Positions 42,881-50,698 of a DNA stretch of 64,000 nt are shown here, piece by piece. Numbering within the stretch: position 1 is the stretch's first letter; each line of letters opens with the position of its first letter. The translations under genes were made by a program, and so were the position numbers. The stretch is taken from contig NZ_FNSY01000001.1 of NCBI RefSeq assembly GCF_900105515.1, forward strand, positions 5,630,001 to 5,694,000, given 5' to 3'. The stretch comes from Streptomyces sp. 2131.1. Its GTDB lineage: Bacteria > Actinomycetota > Actinomycetes > Streptomycetales > Streptomycetaceae. The notes beneath the pieces were generated by a model that saw only the letters and a list, made by a program, of their open reading frames with translations, did no database searches and was not told the origin of the DNA.

Positions 42881-44359
42881 ATGACGACGAACGACTGGGA
42901 CTCCCTCGCCGCCACCTTCGACCAGGAGGCCGACCACGGGCTGCTCGACCCGGTGGTCCGCGCCGCCTGGGCGCGGCGGATGGAGAGCTGGCTGCCCGCC
43001 GAACCGTCCGACGTGCTCGACCTCGGCTGCGGTACGGGAAGCCTCGCCCTGCTCGCGGCCGAACAGGGCCACCGGCTCACCGCCGTGGACAGCTCGCCGC
43101 GCATGGTGGAGCGGGCCCGCGCCAAGCTGGCCGGCACCCGGGCCGAGGTGCTGACGGGGGACGCGGTCCGGCCGCCCGTCGGGGACCGGAGGTTCGACGT
43201 GGTCCTCGCCCGGCACGTGGTGTGGACGCTGCCCGACCCGGCGGCCGTCCTGCGCCACTGGGCGGGGCTGCTGCGCCCGGGCGGCAGGCTGGTCCTGGTG
43301 GAAGGCGTGTGGAACGGCACCGGTCTGTCCGCCGATCACCTCACCACGCTGCTCGCCCCGTTCACCGAGCGCGTCCACCACGAACGGCTCTCCGACGACC
43401 CCGGCCTGTGGGGCAAGGAGGTCGACGACGAGCGCTACGCCCTGGTCGCCCGTGCGAGCCGGCCCCACCGCCACAGGGAGGTCGTCGACGTGCACCTGAT
43501 CCTCCGCCGCGGCCCCGAGGTCCTGCTCGCCCGCCGGGCCGGCACGGGCTACGCGGACGGCCTGCTGCACGCCCCCTCCGGCCATGTGGAGGACGGCGAG
43601 GACGTGCGGGAGGCGGTGATCCGGGAGACGGCCGAGGAGATCGGCCTCGGCCTCGGCCCCGAGGAGCTGCGCGTGGCCCTGGTCATGCAGCACCGGGGCC
43701 CGGCGGGCAACGCCAGGACGGGATGGTTCTTCGAAGCGGAGTACGACCCGGACAGGCCGCCGTACAACCGCGAACCCGACAAGTGCTCCGAGCTGGCCTG
43801 GTATCCGCTCGACGAGCTCCCCGACGACATGGTCGCGTACTGCCGCGCGGGCCTCGACGGCTACCGGGCGGGGGAGTCGTTCCTGATCCACTGGCACCGG
43901 GACGGCGACGCGATCGCGTACGAACCGGAGGGTGAGAGCCGGGCGGTGGCGCTGCCGGCCGGCGGGGCCCGCACCGGCCGGGTCCACCACATCGAGCTGT
44001 GGGTGCCCGACCTGGCGGCGGCCGTGCCGGGCTGGGACTGGCTCCTCGGCGAGCTGGGCCATGTCCCGTACCAGGACTGGGCGCACGGGCGCAGCTGGCG
44101 GCGCGGGGACGGCTACGTGGTGATCGAGCAGTCGCCCGACCTGGTCCCCGGCGCGCACGAGCGCCGCCGCCCCGGCCTCAACCACCTGGCGTTCCACGTC
44201 GAGCACCGGGCCGCCCTGGACGCCCTGGTGGCCCGGGCCCCGGACCACGGCTGGCGGCTGCTCTTCGCGGACCGCCATCCGCACGCGGGCGGCGAGGACT
44301 GCGTGGCCGCCTACCTGGAGGACGCGGCGGGGTACGAGGTGGAGCTGGTGGTGCGCTGA
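42881..44359 (+). CDS. Three-domain fusion: SAM methyltransferase, NUDIX hydrolase, VOC (glyoxalase-like)
   Basis: 492 aa in one uninterrupted frame. Residues 1-190: class I methyltransferase (DVLDLGCGTGSLALLA, then LTAVDSSPRMVERAR). Residues 200-340: NUDIX domain (GHVEDGEDVREAVIRETAEE, an intact box). Residues 355-492: VOC domain (RVHHIELWVPDLAAAVPGW, LNHLAFHVEH, ending AAGYEVELVVR). Such a trifunctional fusion is known in Streptomyces, but the linked reactions are not. One possibility is repair or detoxification of a modified nucleotide (inference). Start ATG; weak ribosome site. Stands alone between terminator and a convergent gene. Confidence 0.85.
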   Translation: MTTNDWDSLAATFDQEADHGLLDPVVRAAWARRMESWLPAEPSDVLDLGCGTGSLALLAAEQGHRLTAVDSSPRMVERARAKLAGTRAEVLTGDAVRPPVGDRRFDVVLARHVVWTLPDPAAVLRHWAGLLRPGGRLVLVEGVWNGTGLSADHLTTLLAPFTERVHHERLSDDPGLWGKEVDDERYALVARASRPHRHREVVDVHLILRRGPEVLLARRAGTGYADGLLHAPSGHVEDGEDVREAVIRETAEEIGLGLGPEELRVALVMQHRGPAGNARTGWFFEAEYDPDRPPYNREPDKCSELAWYPLDELPDDMVAYCRAGLDGYRAGESFLIHWHRDGDAIAYEPEGESRAVALPAGGARTGRVHHIELWVPDLAAAVPGWDWLLGELGHVPYQDWAHGRSWRRGDGYVVIEQSPDLVPGAHERRRPGLNHLAFHVEHRAALDALVARAPDHGWRLLFADRHPHAGGEDCVAAYLEDAAGYEVELVVR

Positions 44360-44378
44360 GGGGGCGCCGGCCGGGCTC

Positions 44379-44876
44379 TCAGTCCAGCAACCCGGCGAGC
44401 CCGTCCGCCGAGCGGGCGAGCCGCTCCAGCTCGTCGAGCGCCTCCGTCGCGGCCCGCGCCGCTTCGGGGTCGCGCCCGGCCAGGCCGCTCGCGGCGAACT
44501 CGTCCTCGTCCAGGCGCAAAACCTCCGCACGGTCGGCCGACACCCACAGGTCGAGGTCCAGGTCCTCCACGACCAGCTCGCCGTCCCGGACCACGGCCGG
44601 GCGGGTCACATCGCAGTACCAGCCCTTGAGTTCGCCCGCGCCGGTGCGGACCTCCTTCACCGCGAACCACGCGTCGCGCCAGTAGTGCTCGGTGAAGACG
44701 TCGCCCGGCTCGAAGCGGACGAAGCCGAAGTCGCGGACGCCCGGGGCGGCCCAGGGCGCCCGCACGGTCACCCGGGTGCCGTCGTCGGCGAGCAGGGCGG
44801 CGGGGTACCTGATCTTGGTCTTCCCGCCCTTGACCAGGACGACGGTCAGACCGGCGTCAGCCGAGCCTGCGGACAT
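44379..44876 (-). CDS. DUF402 domain protein (nucleoside phosphate phosphatase-like)
   Basis: 165 aa. DVFTEHYWRDAWFAVKEVRT, LKGWYCDVTRPAVVRDGEL and VEDLDLDLWVSADRAEVLRL, then DEDEF, are the DUF402/Ntdp signature; known relatives hydrolyse nucleoside di- and triphosphates using the acidic residues. ATG 44876 was chosen because GGAGG lies 6-7 bases upstream; a GTG at 44894 is less likely. It overlaps the preceding GNAT gene by 20 bp, so the two form an operon. Confidence 0.82.
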   Translation of the reverse strand: MSAGSADAGLTVVLVKGGKTKIRYPAALLADDGTRVTVRAPWAAPGVRDFGFVRFEPGDVFTEHYWRDAWFAVKEVRTGAGELKGWYCDVTRPAVVRDGELVVEDLDLDLWVSADRAEVLRLDEDEFAASGLAGRDPEAARAATEALDELERLARSADGLAGLLD

Positions 44877-45777
44877 GGCGTACCTCCGTGGCACAGATCT
44901 CGTAGCCGAACCACCGGTTGACGGCCAGCATCGGGCCGTTGCCGGCGTCGTTCCCGGTGTAGGCGTCGGTGTACCCGGCGGCCCGCGCCCGGTGCAGCGA
45001 GTCGTTCTTCGCGAGCTTGGCGAGGCCGCGGCCGCGGTGGGCCCGCCGGGTGCCCGTCATCCCCGACCAGTAGCGGTCCACCCCGTCGGTCCGGGCGGCG
45101 CTGAAGGCCGCCACCTCGCCGCCGGCCACCACGACCGAGGTGAGGCGGTGGTCGAGACCCGGGTCGCGCCAGGTCTCGGTGAGCCACTCCTCGTAGTCGT
45201 CGAGCCGGGCGGGCGTGTCGCTGGGCTCGTCCGCCGTGGCCTCGGCGTCCGCCTCGAAGAGCGGACGCGGGTCGTCCGCGAAGTCGGCGGCCGTCCGCAG
45301 CTCGACCCCGTCCGGCGCCTTCTGACGGGGCGGCAAAGGGCCGTTCGCCAGGTCCAGATGGAGGAAGTGGGCGGGCCGGCTCGCCGTGTAGCCGTGCTTC
45401 GCGGCGAACGCCAGGTTGTCCGGTGTGTCCAGCACCCAGGTGTGCACCGAGACCGCGCCGGCCAGGGCCAGATACTCCTCGGCGGTCCGCAGCAGCAGCG
45501 ACCCCGCGCCCCGGCCGGTCCGCTCCGGATGGGTGTACGGATTGCAGAACCCCTGCCCCGGCTCGGGGCTCTCGTGGTTCAGGCCCACCTGCGCCGTGCC
45601 GATGACCTCGCCGTCCTCCTCGGCGACCAGCATCCGGTACCGCCGCCCGGCCGGAGCACCGGTCAGCTCGAAGACCGCCTGCTCCGGCGTGATGACCATG
45701 TACGGGAGAGCGGCGCGCCGTATCCGTACCCAGTCCTCGGCGTCGGCGGGCCGGAAGTCGCGCACGATCACAGTCAT
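44857..45777 (-). CDS. GNAT acetyltransferase with two GNAT domains
   Basis: 306 aa. The first domain spans 1-150: VRDFRPADAEDWVRIRRAAL, acetyl-CoA site ERTGRGAGSLLLRTAEEYL. The second spans 160-306: acetyl-CoA site RAHRGRGLAKLAKNDSLHRA with NRWFGYEI near the end. Tandem GNATs of this kind are common in Streptomyces; substrate unknown. ATG 45777 is divergent from the GntR gene at 45847, leaving 69 bp for both promoters, so the GntR may control both. Confidence 0.82.
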   Translation of the reverse strand: MTVIVRDFRPADAEDWVRIRRAALPYMVITPEQAVFELTGAPAGRRYRMLVAEEDGEVIGTAQVGLNHESPEPGQGFCNPYTHPERTGRGAGSLLLRTAEEYLALAGAVSVHTWVLDTPDNLAFAAKHGYTASRPAHFLHLDLANGPLPPRQKAPDGVELRTAADFADDPRPLFEADAEATADEPSDTPARLDDYEEWLTETWRDPGLDHRLTSVVVAGGEVAAFSAARTDGVDRYWSGMTGTRRAHRGRGLAKLAKNDSLHRARAAGYTDAYTGNDAGNGPMLAVNRWFGYEICATEVRHVRRLG

Positions 45778-45846
45778 GGGCCGGACCGTACCGACGCCCC
45801 CGCCCCGCCCGCCTCCCATTTTCCGCCGGTGGGGGACAATCGGCCC

Positions 45847-46221
45847 GTGACTCCGAAAATCATCGTGGACCCGGATTCCGGCATCGCCCCGTACGAGCAG
45901 GTGCGCGCGCAGATCTCCGAACAGGCCCGCTCCGGCGTGCTGCCGGTCGGTCACCGGCTCCCGACGGTACGCGGCTTCGCCGAGGAGCTGGGCCTTGCCG
46001 CCAACACGGTCGCCAAGGCGTACCGGGCGCTGGAGGCGGACGGCGTCATCGAGACCCGCGGCCGCAACGGCACGTTCGTCGCCGCAGCGGGCGACACCGC
46101 CGACCGCCATGGAGCCGCGGCGGCCCGGGAGTACGCGGAACAGGCCCGCCGCCTCGGCCTCTCCCGGGCCCGCTCCCTGGAACTGGCCCAGGACGCGGTG
46201 CGGGCGGTCTTCGGGGACTGA
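45847..46221 (+). CDS. GntR-family regulator, YtrA subfamily
   Basis: 124 aa. Residues 10-75 are a winged helix (IAPYEQVRAQISEQARSG, LPTVRGFAEELGLAANTVAK); the short all-helical tail (YAEQARRLGLSRARSLELA) is typical of YtrA-type members, which usually control neighbouring transporters or act on themselves. Here the neighbour is a divergent GNAT-DUF402 operon. GTG start; GGGGGA upstream. Its stop is embedded in a 9-bp tandem repeat. Confidence 0.82.
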   Translation: MTPKIIVDPDSGIAPYEQVRAQISEQARSGVLPVGHRLPTVRGFAEELGLAANTVAKAYRALEADGVIETRGRNGTFVAAAGDTADRHGAAAAREYAEQARRLGLSRARSLELAQDAVRAVFGD

Positions 46222-46249
46222 GGGGACTGAGGGGACTTGAGGGGACTGA
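46213..46249. repeat. Four tandem copies of GGGGACTGA
   Basis: The 9-bp unit spans the GntR stop codon; the third copy has an extra T. All four copies include TGA. Likely slippage. Confidence 0.9.
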
Positions 46250-46367
46250 GGTGACGGCCCGGCAGGGAACCGGCCCGGTGCGTCCGCCCGGGTACCGGCC
46301 CGTAGCTCCCGGTTCATGAGCCCCGGGCCGGCCGGCTGACCGGCCGTCATGGCGCCGTCGCCGGAAG

Positions 46368-46394
46368 CTCATCCGTTCGACTTGGCATGAACAC
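46368..46394 (+). promoter_or_regulatory. Inverted repeat upstream of the GDSL lipase, copy 2
   Basis: CTCAT, 11 bases, then GGCATGAACAC. Shares TTGGCATGARCAC and the CTCAT half with the element at 41796-41820; the spacing differs by 2 bp. Confidence 0.5.
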
Positions 46395-46466
46395 TTCCGA
46401 AAGGCCCGTCCGCGCTGCTACTTATGAGTAGGCAGAGATCCTGTCGGCCGGTCCAAGGGAGATTCC

Positions 46467-47267
46467 GTGAAATTGTCCAGACTCGTGGCATTCTCGTCCT
46501 CGCTCCTGCTCGGCGCGGTCATCGCCCTGACCGGGGCGACCACCGCGAACGCCGCACCGTCCGTCGACTACGTCGCCCTCGGGGACTCGTACTCCTCGGG
46601 AGTCGGCTCCGGGAGTTACATCGGCTCCAGCGGGGACTGCAAGCGCAGCACCCTCGCCTATCCCTCCCTCTGGGCCTCCGCCCACTCGCCCGCCTCCTTC
46701 AACTTCACGGCCTGCTCCGGGGCGCGCACCGGCGATGTGATCGCCAATCAGCTCGGTCCGCTCAACTCCTCGACCGACCTCGTCTCGATCTCCATCGGCG
46801 GCAACGACGCCGGCTTCTCCGACGTGATGACGACCTGCGTCCTCCAGTCGGAGTCCACCTGCCTCAACCGCATCGCCACCGCCCGCAGTTACGTGGACAC
46901 CACGCTGCCCGGCAAGCTGAACTCGGTGTACGACGCGATCAAGGCCAAGGCGCCCGCCGCCCACGTCGTCGTCCTGGGCTACCCGCGCTTCTACAAGATC
47001 GGCGGCAGCTGCGTCGTCGGGCTGAGCGACAAGGTGCGCAGCGCCATCAACGGCGCCGCCGACTACCTCAACGCGGCCACCGCCAAGCGCGCCGCCGACC
47101 ACGGTTTCAGCTTCGGTGACGTCACCGGCGCCTTCACCGGGCACGAGATCTGCTCGGGCAGCGCCTGGCTGCACAGCCTCAACTGGCTGAACATCGGCGA
47201 GTCGTACCACCCCTTCGCCGCCGGTCAGTCCGGCGGCTACCTGCCCGTCCTGAACGCGCTCGACTGA
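46467..47267 (+). CDS. Secreted GDSL/SGNH lipase
   Basis: 266 aa. Signal peptide (LVAFSSSLLLGAVIALTG) ends near TANAAP. Block I ALGDSYSSGVGSG holds the nucleophile Ser; Asn in ISIGGNDAGF (block III); His in NIGESYHPFAAGQ (block V). Six Cys residues fit three disulphides, as in the extracellular Streptomyces lipases of this class (S. rimosus and S. coelicolor enzymes). It hydrolyses esters and acylglycerols outside the cell. GTG start with AAGGGAG 5-6 bases upstream. Confidence 0.92.
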   Translation: MKLSRLVAFSSSLLLGAVIALTGATTANAAPSVDYVALGDSYSSGVGSGSYIGSSGDCKRSTLAYPSLWASAHSPASFNFTACSGARTGDVIANQLGPLNSSTDLVSISIGGNDAGFSDVMTTCVLQSESTCLNRIATARSYVDTTLPGKLNSVYDAIKAKAPAAHVVVLGYPRFYKIGGSCVVGLSDKVRSAINGAADYLNAATAKRAADHGFSFGDVTGAFTGHEICSGSAWLHSLNWLNIGESYHPFAAGQSGGYLPVLNALD

Positions 47268-47272
47268 CCGGT

Positions 47273-47296
47273 GGCGCGCCCCGTCAGGGGCGCGCC
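47273..47296 (+). terminator. Terminator after the GDSL lipase
   Basis: 10-bp perfect stem (GGCGCGCCCC and complement), 4-base loop, 6 bp after the stop. Confidence 0.75.
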
Positions 47297-47461
47297 GTCC
47301 GCCGGCGCGCCAACTCGCCCCGGAATCGGGCGGATTCGCCGACGGCCCGTCAACCTCCGTATATGTGTGCGCAATCCCGCGCCCGGGATACACGAGTGTC
47401 GGTGGCAGGCGATAGGGTTAACCTGCCCGGGCCGAGTGCCCTCGTACGGGTGGGGAGTGAC

Positions 47462-47725
47462 ATGGAACAGATAACGGTGCGCAGCAGGGCGCGCGTGCCT
47501 GCCATTACATGCGGGAGCGGTGCGACGAGTTCGCGCCTCGACCGCCATCTCGCGGTGCTGGGCGGCCCCGTCGTCCCGCAGCGCGAGTCCGCGGAAGCGA
47601 CACTGCTGATGCGCGAGCTGACCTCGCGCGACGCCGGGCACGCCCGTCGCAGCAGAAGCGCACGGGTCTCGCTCTTCGCGCCGCTGCGCCGGCTGCGGCG
47701 CTCGCTCTTCGGCAGCCGCCACTGA
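47462..47725 (+). CDS. Small basic protein, Streptomyces-type hypothetical
   Basis: 87 aa; no family recognised. It begins MEQITVRSRARVPAITCGSG and ends RVSLFAPLRRLRRSLFGSRH, a strongly basic amphipathic tail that could bind membrane or nucleic acid. The middle (SRLDRHLAVLGGPVVPQRES) has the look of a folded, conserved core. GGGGAG lies about 6 bases upstream of the ATG, supporting translation. It is the only gene between the lipase and a TetR gene. Confidence 0.65.
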   Translation: MEQITVRSRARVPAITCGSGATSSRLDRHLAVLGGPVVPQRESAEATLLMRELTSRDAGHARRSRSARVSLFAPLRRLRRSLFGSRH

Positions 47726-47889
47726 GCGAAGGCGGCCCTGGTTCACGCAGCGCGCTGCTGCCCGCTCTTCCGTCACCCCGGAGCCGGTAGCGGCGCGTCG
47801 CCATGTCCGCGGCCGGTCACGCAGTGTGTCCGGAGGGCCTGGATCGGTGCCGAGGTAATTCGGTCCCGAAGTACTTCTACACTGTGGAC

Positions 47890-48498
47890 ATGCCCGAGAA
47901 GCGAGCCGCGCGTCTGCACCCCGACGAGCGGAGGGCTCAGTTGGTGGCTATTGGCGTGGACATGCTTGTCGAGTGCTCGCTGGACGAGCTCTCCACCGAT
48001 GCGGTGGCCCGGCGCGCAGGCATATCGAGGGGCCTGCTCTTCCACTACTTCGATTCCAAGCGCGACTTCTACCGGTCCGTGGTGCGCCGGGAGTGCGACG
48101 ACTTCGCCGCCGCCACCGAACCGGACCCCTCGCTGGACCCGGTCCGCTGGATGCGCGCGTTCATCGCCGGTTTCGTCGCGCATGTCACCGGGCGCCGAAA
48201 GGTCTACCGCGCCCTCGTCCGGGGCGCGTCCGGCAGCCACCCCGCCGCCGGGGACATCGTCGAGGCCACCCGCGCCACCCTGGCCGCCCGGGTGGCCGAG
48301 GGGCAGCGGCGGCTCGGGATGCCGCAGTCGCCCCGGCTCGCCCTGGCCACCCGGGCCTGGCTCGCCTTCGCCGAGGAGGCCGTCACCAGCTGGCCCCTGG
48401 AGGAGCCGGACGCCCTCGACGAGCTGCGCGCCTTCCTGGAGTCCGGCTTCGTCCGCCTCCTCAGCGACCTGGACCGGCCCGCCACGCTCTCCGGCTAG
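47890..48498 (+). CDS. TetR-family regulator
   Basis: 202 aa. Helix-turn-helix at about 30-60 (LSTDAVARRAGISRGLLFHY, then FDSKRDFYRSVV). The C-terminal domain (WMRAFIAGFVAHVTGRRKVY) is of the type seen in many Streptomyces regulators; ligand unknown. TACACT at 47878-47883 is a good -10 that would start transcription at the ATG itself, so a leaderless message is likely; a GTG 6 bases earlier is the alternative. No obvious target gene adjoins. Confidence 0.82.
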   Translation: MPEKRAARLHPDERRAQLVAIGVDMLVECSLDELSTDAVARRAGISRGLLFHYFDSKRDFYRSVVRRECDDFAAATEPDPSLDPVRWMRAFIAGFVAHVTGRRKVYRALVRGASGSHPAAGDIVEATRATLAARVAEGQRRLGMPQSPRLALATRAWLAFAEEAVTSWPLEEPDALDELRAFLESGFVRLLSDLDRPATLSG

Positions 48499-48517
48499 AC
48501 CCGGCTCAGAGGCCTGT

Positions 48518-49762
48518 TCACAGCAGCGCGAACTGCCCGTCCGGGCCCTCCTCCCGGTGGTCCAGCACCGAGGCGGGCCGCCGCGCCGCCTCCGCGACCG
48601 GCAGCACCCCCGCCGCGCGCAGCTCGTCCGCCCCGGTCCCCGGCCCCGCGGCGAGCGCGTCGGCCAGCTCCTCCTGCCGGGGCCGCAGTCCGGCGAGGAG
48701 CGCGAGCAGCGAGACCAGCTCCAGCAGCTCCGAGGTCCACTCCTGCGGCCAGGCGCGCGGACACACCGCCTCAAGCCCCGCCGCCCCCGGTCCCGCCGCC
48801 CCGGGCCCCGCCGTCCGCCGCTCGAACCACAGCTCCAGGACCCGCACCCCGCTCACCCGGAACTCCCACGCGCCGGCCGGCACCGGCGACACGCGCCCCG
48901 AGCCCAGGCGCAGCACCCGCTCATCGGCGTCGTACGACAGCGGGCCCGGGTCCGGCGGGACGGCCGCCCGCACATAGGGGCGCTGCCCGCCCGGCAGCCG
49001 GGGGCGCTCCGCCCCGCGCGCCCCGCGCAGCTGGAGCCGCAGCAGCTCACGGCCCAGCTCGACCCCGTCCGCCCAGCGCGCGGCGCCCGCCGGGAGCGGG
49101 ACCACGCAGCCGGCCGGTGAGGGGCGGGCAGCCGCCAGGATCCAGGCGAGCACCGACTCCGCGGTGACGGCGTCCCCGTACCGGGCCCGCAGCACCGGGA
49201 GCAGGCCCGGGGCGAGGTTGGGTTCGAGGCCGCCGGGGCGGCGGTACAGCGGGCGGACGCGGCCCGGACGCCCGGCGGGGGAGTGGCCGTCGGGCAGCAG
49301 CGTCGTCACCGACACGGCGGGGCCGGGATCGTTCGGCACCCGGCCGTGCTCGACGAGGAAGAGCTGGTGGTCGTCGGCGATCCGCCACAGCTCGGGCCGG
49401 GCTACGTCGATGAGGCGGTGGTCGGGCAGCAGCCACTGTTCGTCGAACGGCCCGTGCAGGATCCGCACCGGCTCCGGGCACGGGCCCGACTCACGGGCGA
49501 AGCGGCCGGTGGCGCCGGGCCGGCCGGGCAGGGCGGCCACGGCGCTCTGCTGCGTACGGGCACGGGACGGGGCGAACAGCCGCTCGCGCTCCTCGCCCGA
49601 AGCCCGTACGAGACGGTCCCAACGGGCGCGGAGGGAGGCCGCGTCGGGGGCGGTCACCCACGGGCGCCCGGTGCGCAGCGGCCGGACGGACCAGGGCATG
49701 AGGTCGTCGAGGAGGGGGCCGCGCGGGCCCGCGCCGGACCCGGCCGCTGCCGGTGCTGCCAC
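48518..49762 (-). CDS. Orphan type ISP restriction/modification enzyme C-terminal-like protein
   Basis: 414 aa. DDLMPWSVRPLRTGRPWVTA, RILHGPFDEQWLLPDHRLID and GGLEPNLAPGLLPVL match the C-terminal (target-recognition) region of type ISP enzymes and the Streptomyces proteins annotated that way. The nuclease, helicase and methyltransferase parts of true type ISP enzymes are absent, and none is encoded nearby, so it cannot restrict DNA alone. GTG 49762 has GGGAGGA 8 bases upstream. Convergent with the TetR gene. The role is unknown. Confidence 0.65.
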   Translation of the reverse strand: MAAPAAAGSGAGPRGPLLDDLMPWSVRPLRTGRPWVTAPDAASLRARWDRLVRASGEERERLFAPSRARTQQSAVAALPGRPGATGRFARESGPCPEPVRILHGPFDEQWLLPDHRLIDVARPELWRIADDHQLFLVEHGRVPNDPGPAVSVTTLLPDGHSPAGRPGRVRPLYRRPGGLEPNLAPGLLPVLRARYGDAVTAESVLAWILAAARPSPAGCVVPLPAGAARWADGVELGRELLRLQLRGARGAERPRLPGGQRPYVRAAVPPDPGPLSYDADERVLRLGSGRVSPVPAGAWEFRVSGVRVLELWFERRTAGPGAAGPGAAGLEAVCPRAWPQEWTSELLELVSLLALLAGLRPRQEELADALAAGPGTGADELRAAGVLPVAEAARRPASVLDHREEGPDGQFALL

Positions 49763-49854
49763 CGTCTCGTCCTCCCGCCTGCCACGCCCGCCGCCTTCCC
49801 CGGCATCGTAACGGCGCCGACGGGGAGGGCGTCAGGGCGCCTTCCCGCACGGGA

Positions 49855-50655
49855 TCAGTGCGCGTCCACCGTCACCGAGAACGAGAACCGGTCGCCCCGG
49901 TACCGGATCTGCGCCACGTCGACCACCCGGCCGTCCTCGTCGTACGTGACGCCCGTGTAGTACAGGATCGGGCTCAGCAGCGGGACGCCCAGCAGCTCGG
50001 CGGTGGCCGGATCGGCGAGGCGCGCCTCGACCGTATCGGTGATCCGGGAGATCGGGACGCCGACCCGGTCGCGCAGCACCTTGGTCATCGGCCACCGGTC
50101 GAGGTCCGCCGCGTCCAGGTCCGCCGCGACCTCGGGGCGCACCCAGTTCTGCGCCCAGTTGGTCGGCTCGCCGCTCGCCTCCTCGCAACGCAGCCGGCGG
50201 TAGCCGACGACCTCGGCGCAGCCCGGGAAGTACTCGGCCACCTCGCCCGGCACCGGGACCGGACCGTGGTCGAGCAGCGTGGAGCGCTCGCCCGACTGCT
50301 GGGCCACGATCGCGTCGATCGAGCCGAGCAGCCGGACGGGCGAGCTGCGGCGGGCGCGCGGCTCGATGAACGTGCCGCGCCGCCGGTGCCGGCTGATCAG
50401 GCCCTCCGCCTCCAGCTCCTTCAGCGCCTGGCGCATCGTGAGGACGCTGACCCCGTAGTGCGCCGCGAGCTGCTCCTCGGTGGGCAGCCGCAGTGTGGCG
50501 TCCGGGGAGCGGCCGAGTATCGACGCCCGCAGCGACTGCGAGACCTGGTACCACAGCGGCAGCTTGCGGTTCAGGACCAGCGAGTCGGGCGCGAAGGCGG
50601 TGCCCCGGGGCGCGGGCGTGTTCTGGGCGGGCTGCGGCACCTGGTTCTCCTGCAT
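49855..50655 (-). CDS. GntR-family regulator, HutC subfamily (UTRA domain)
   Basis: 266 aa. Winged helix at about 35-100 (LPLWYQVSQSLRASILGRS, LPTEEQLAAHYGVSVLTMR). The UTRA ligand domain follows (RYRGDRFSFSVTVDAH at the end). It lies 43 bp downstream of hmgA on the same strand, so it probably senses homogentisate or another tyrosine-catabolic intermediate and controls hmgA and itself (inference). ATG 50655 was chosen; a GTG at 50685 would add 10 residues. Ribosome site unclear. Confidence 0.82.
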   Translation of the reverse strand: MQENQVPQPAQNTPAPRGTAFAPDSLVLNRKLPLWYQVSQSLRASILGRSPDATLRLPTEEQLAAHYGVSVLTMRQALKELEAEGLISRHRRRGTFIEPRARRSSPVRLLGSIDAIVAQQSGERSTLLDHGPVPVPGEVAEYFPGCAEVVGYRRLRCEEASGEPTNWAQNWVRPEVAADLDAADLDRWPMTKVLRDRVGVPISRITDTVEARLADPATAELLGVPLLSPILYYTGVTYDEDGRVVDVAQIRYRGDRFSFSVTVDAH

Positions 50656-50698
50656 GCGTCGTCGCCGGCCCGGGGGTCCGGTCACGGCCAGGCCCTGG

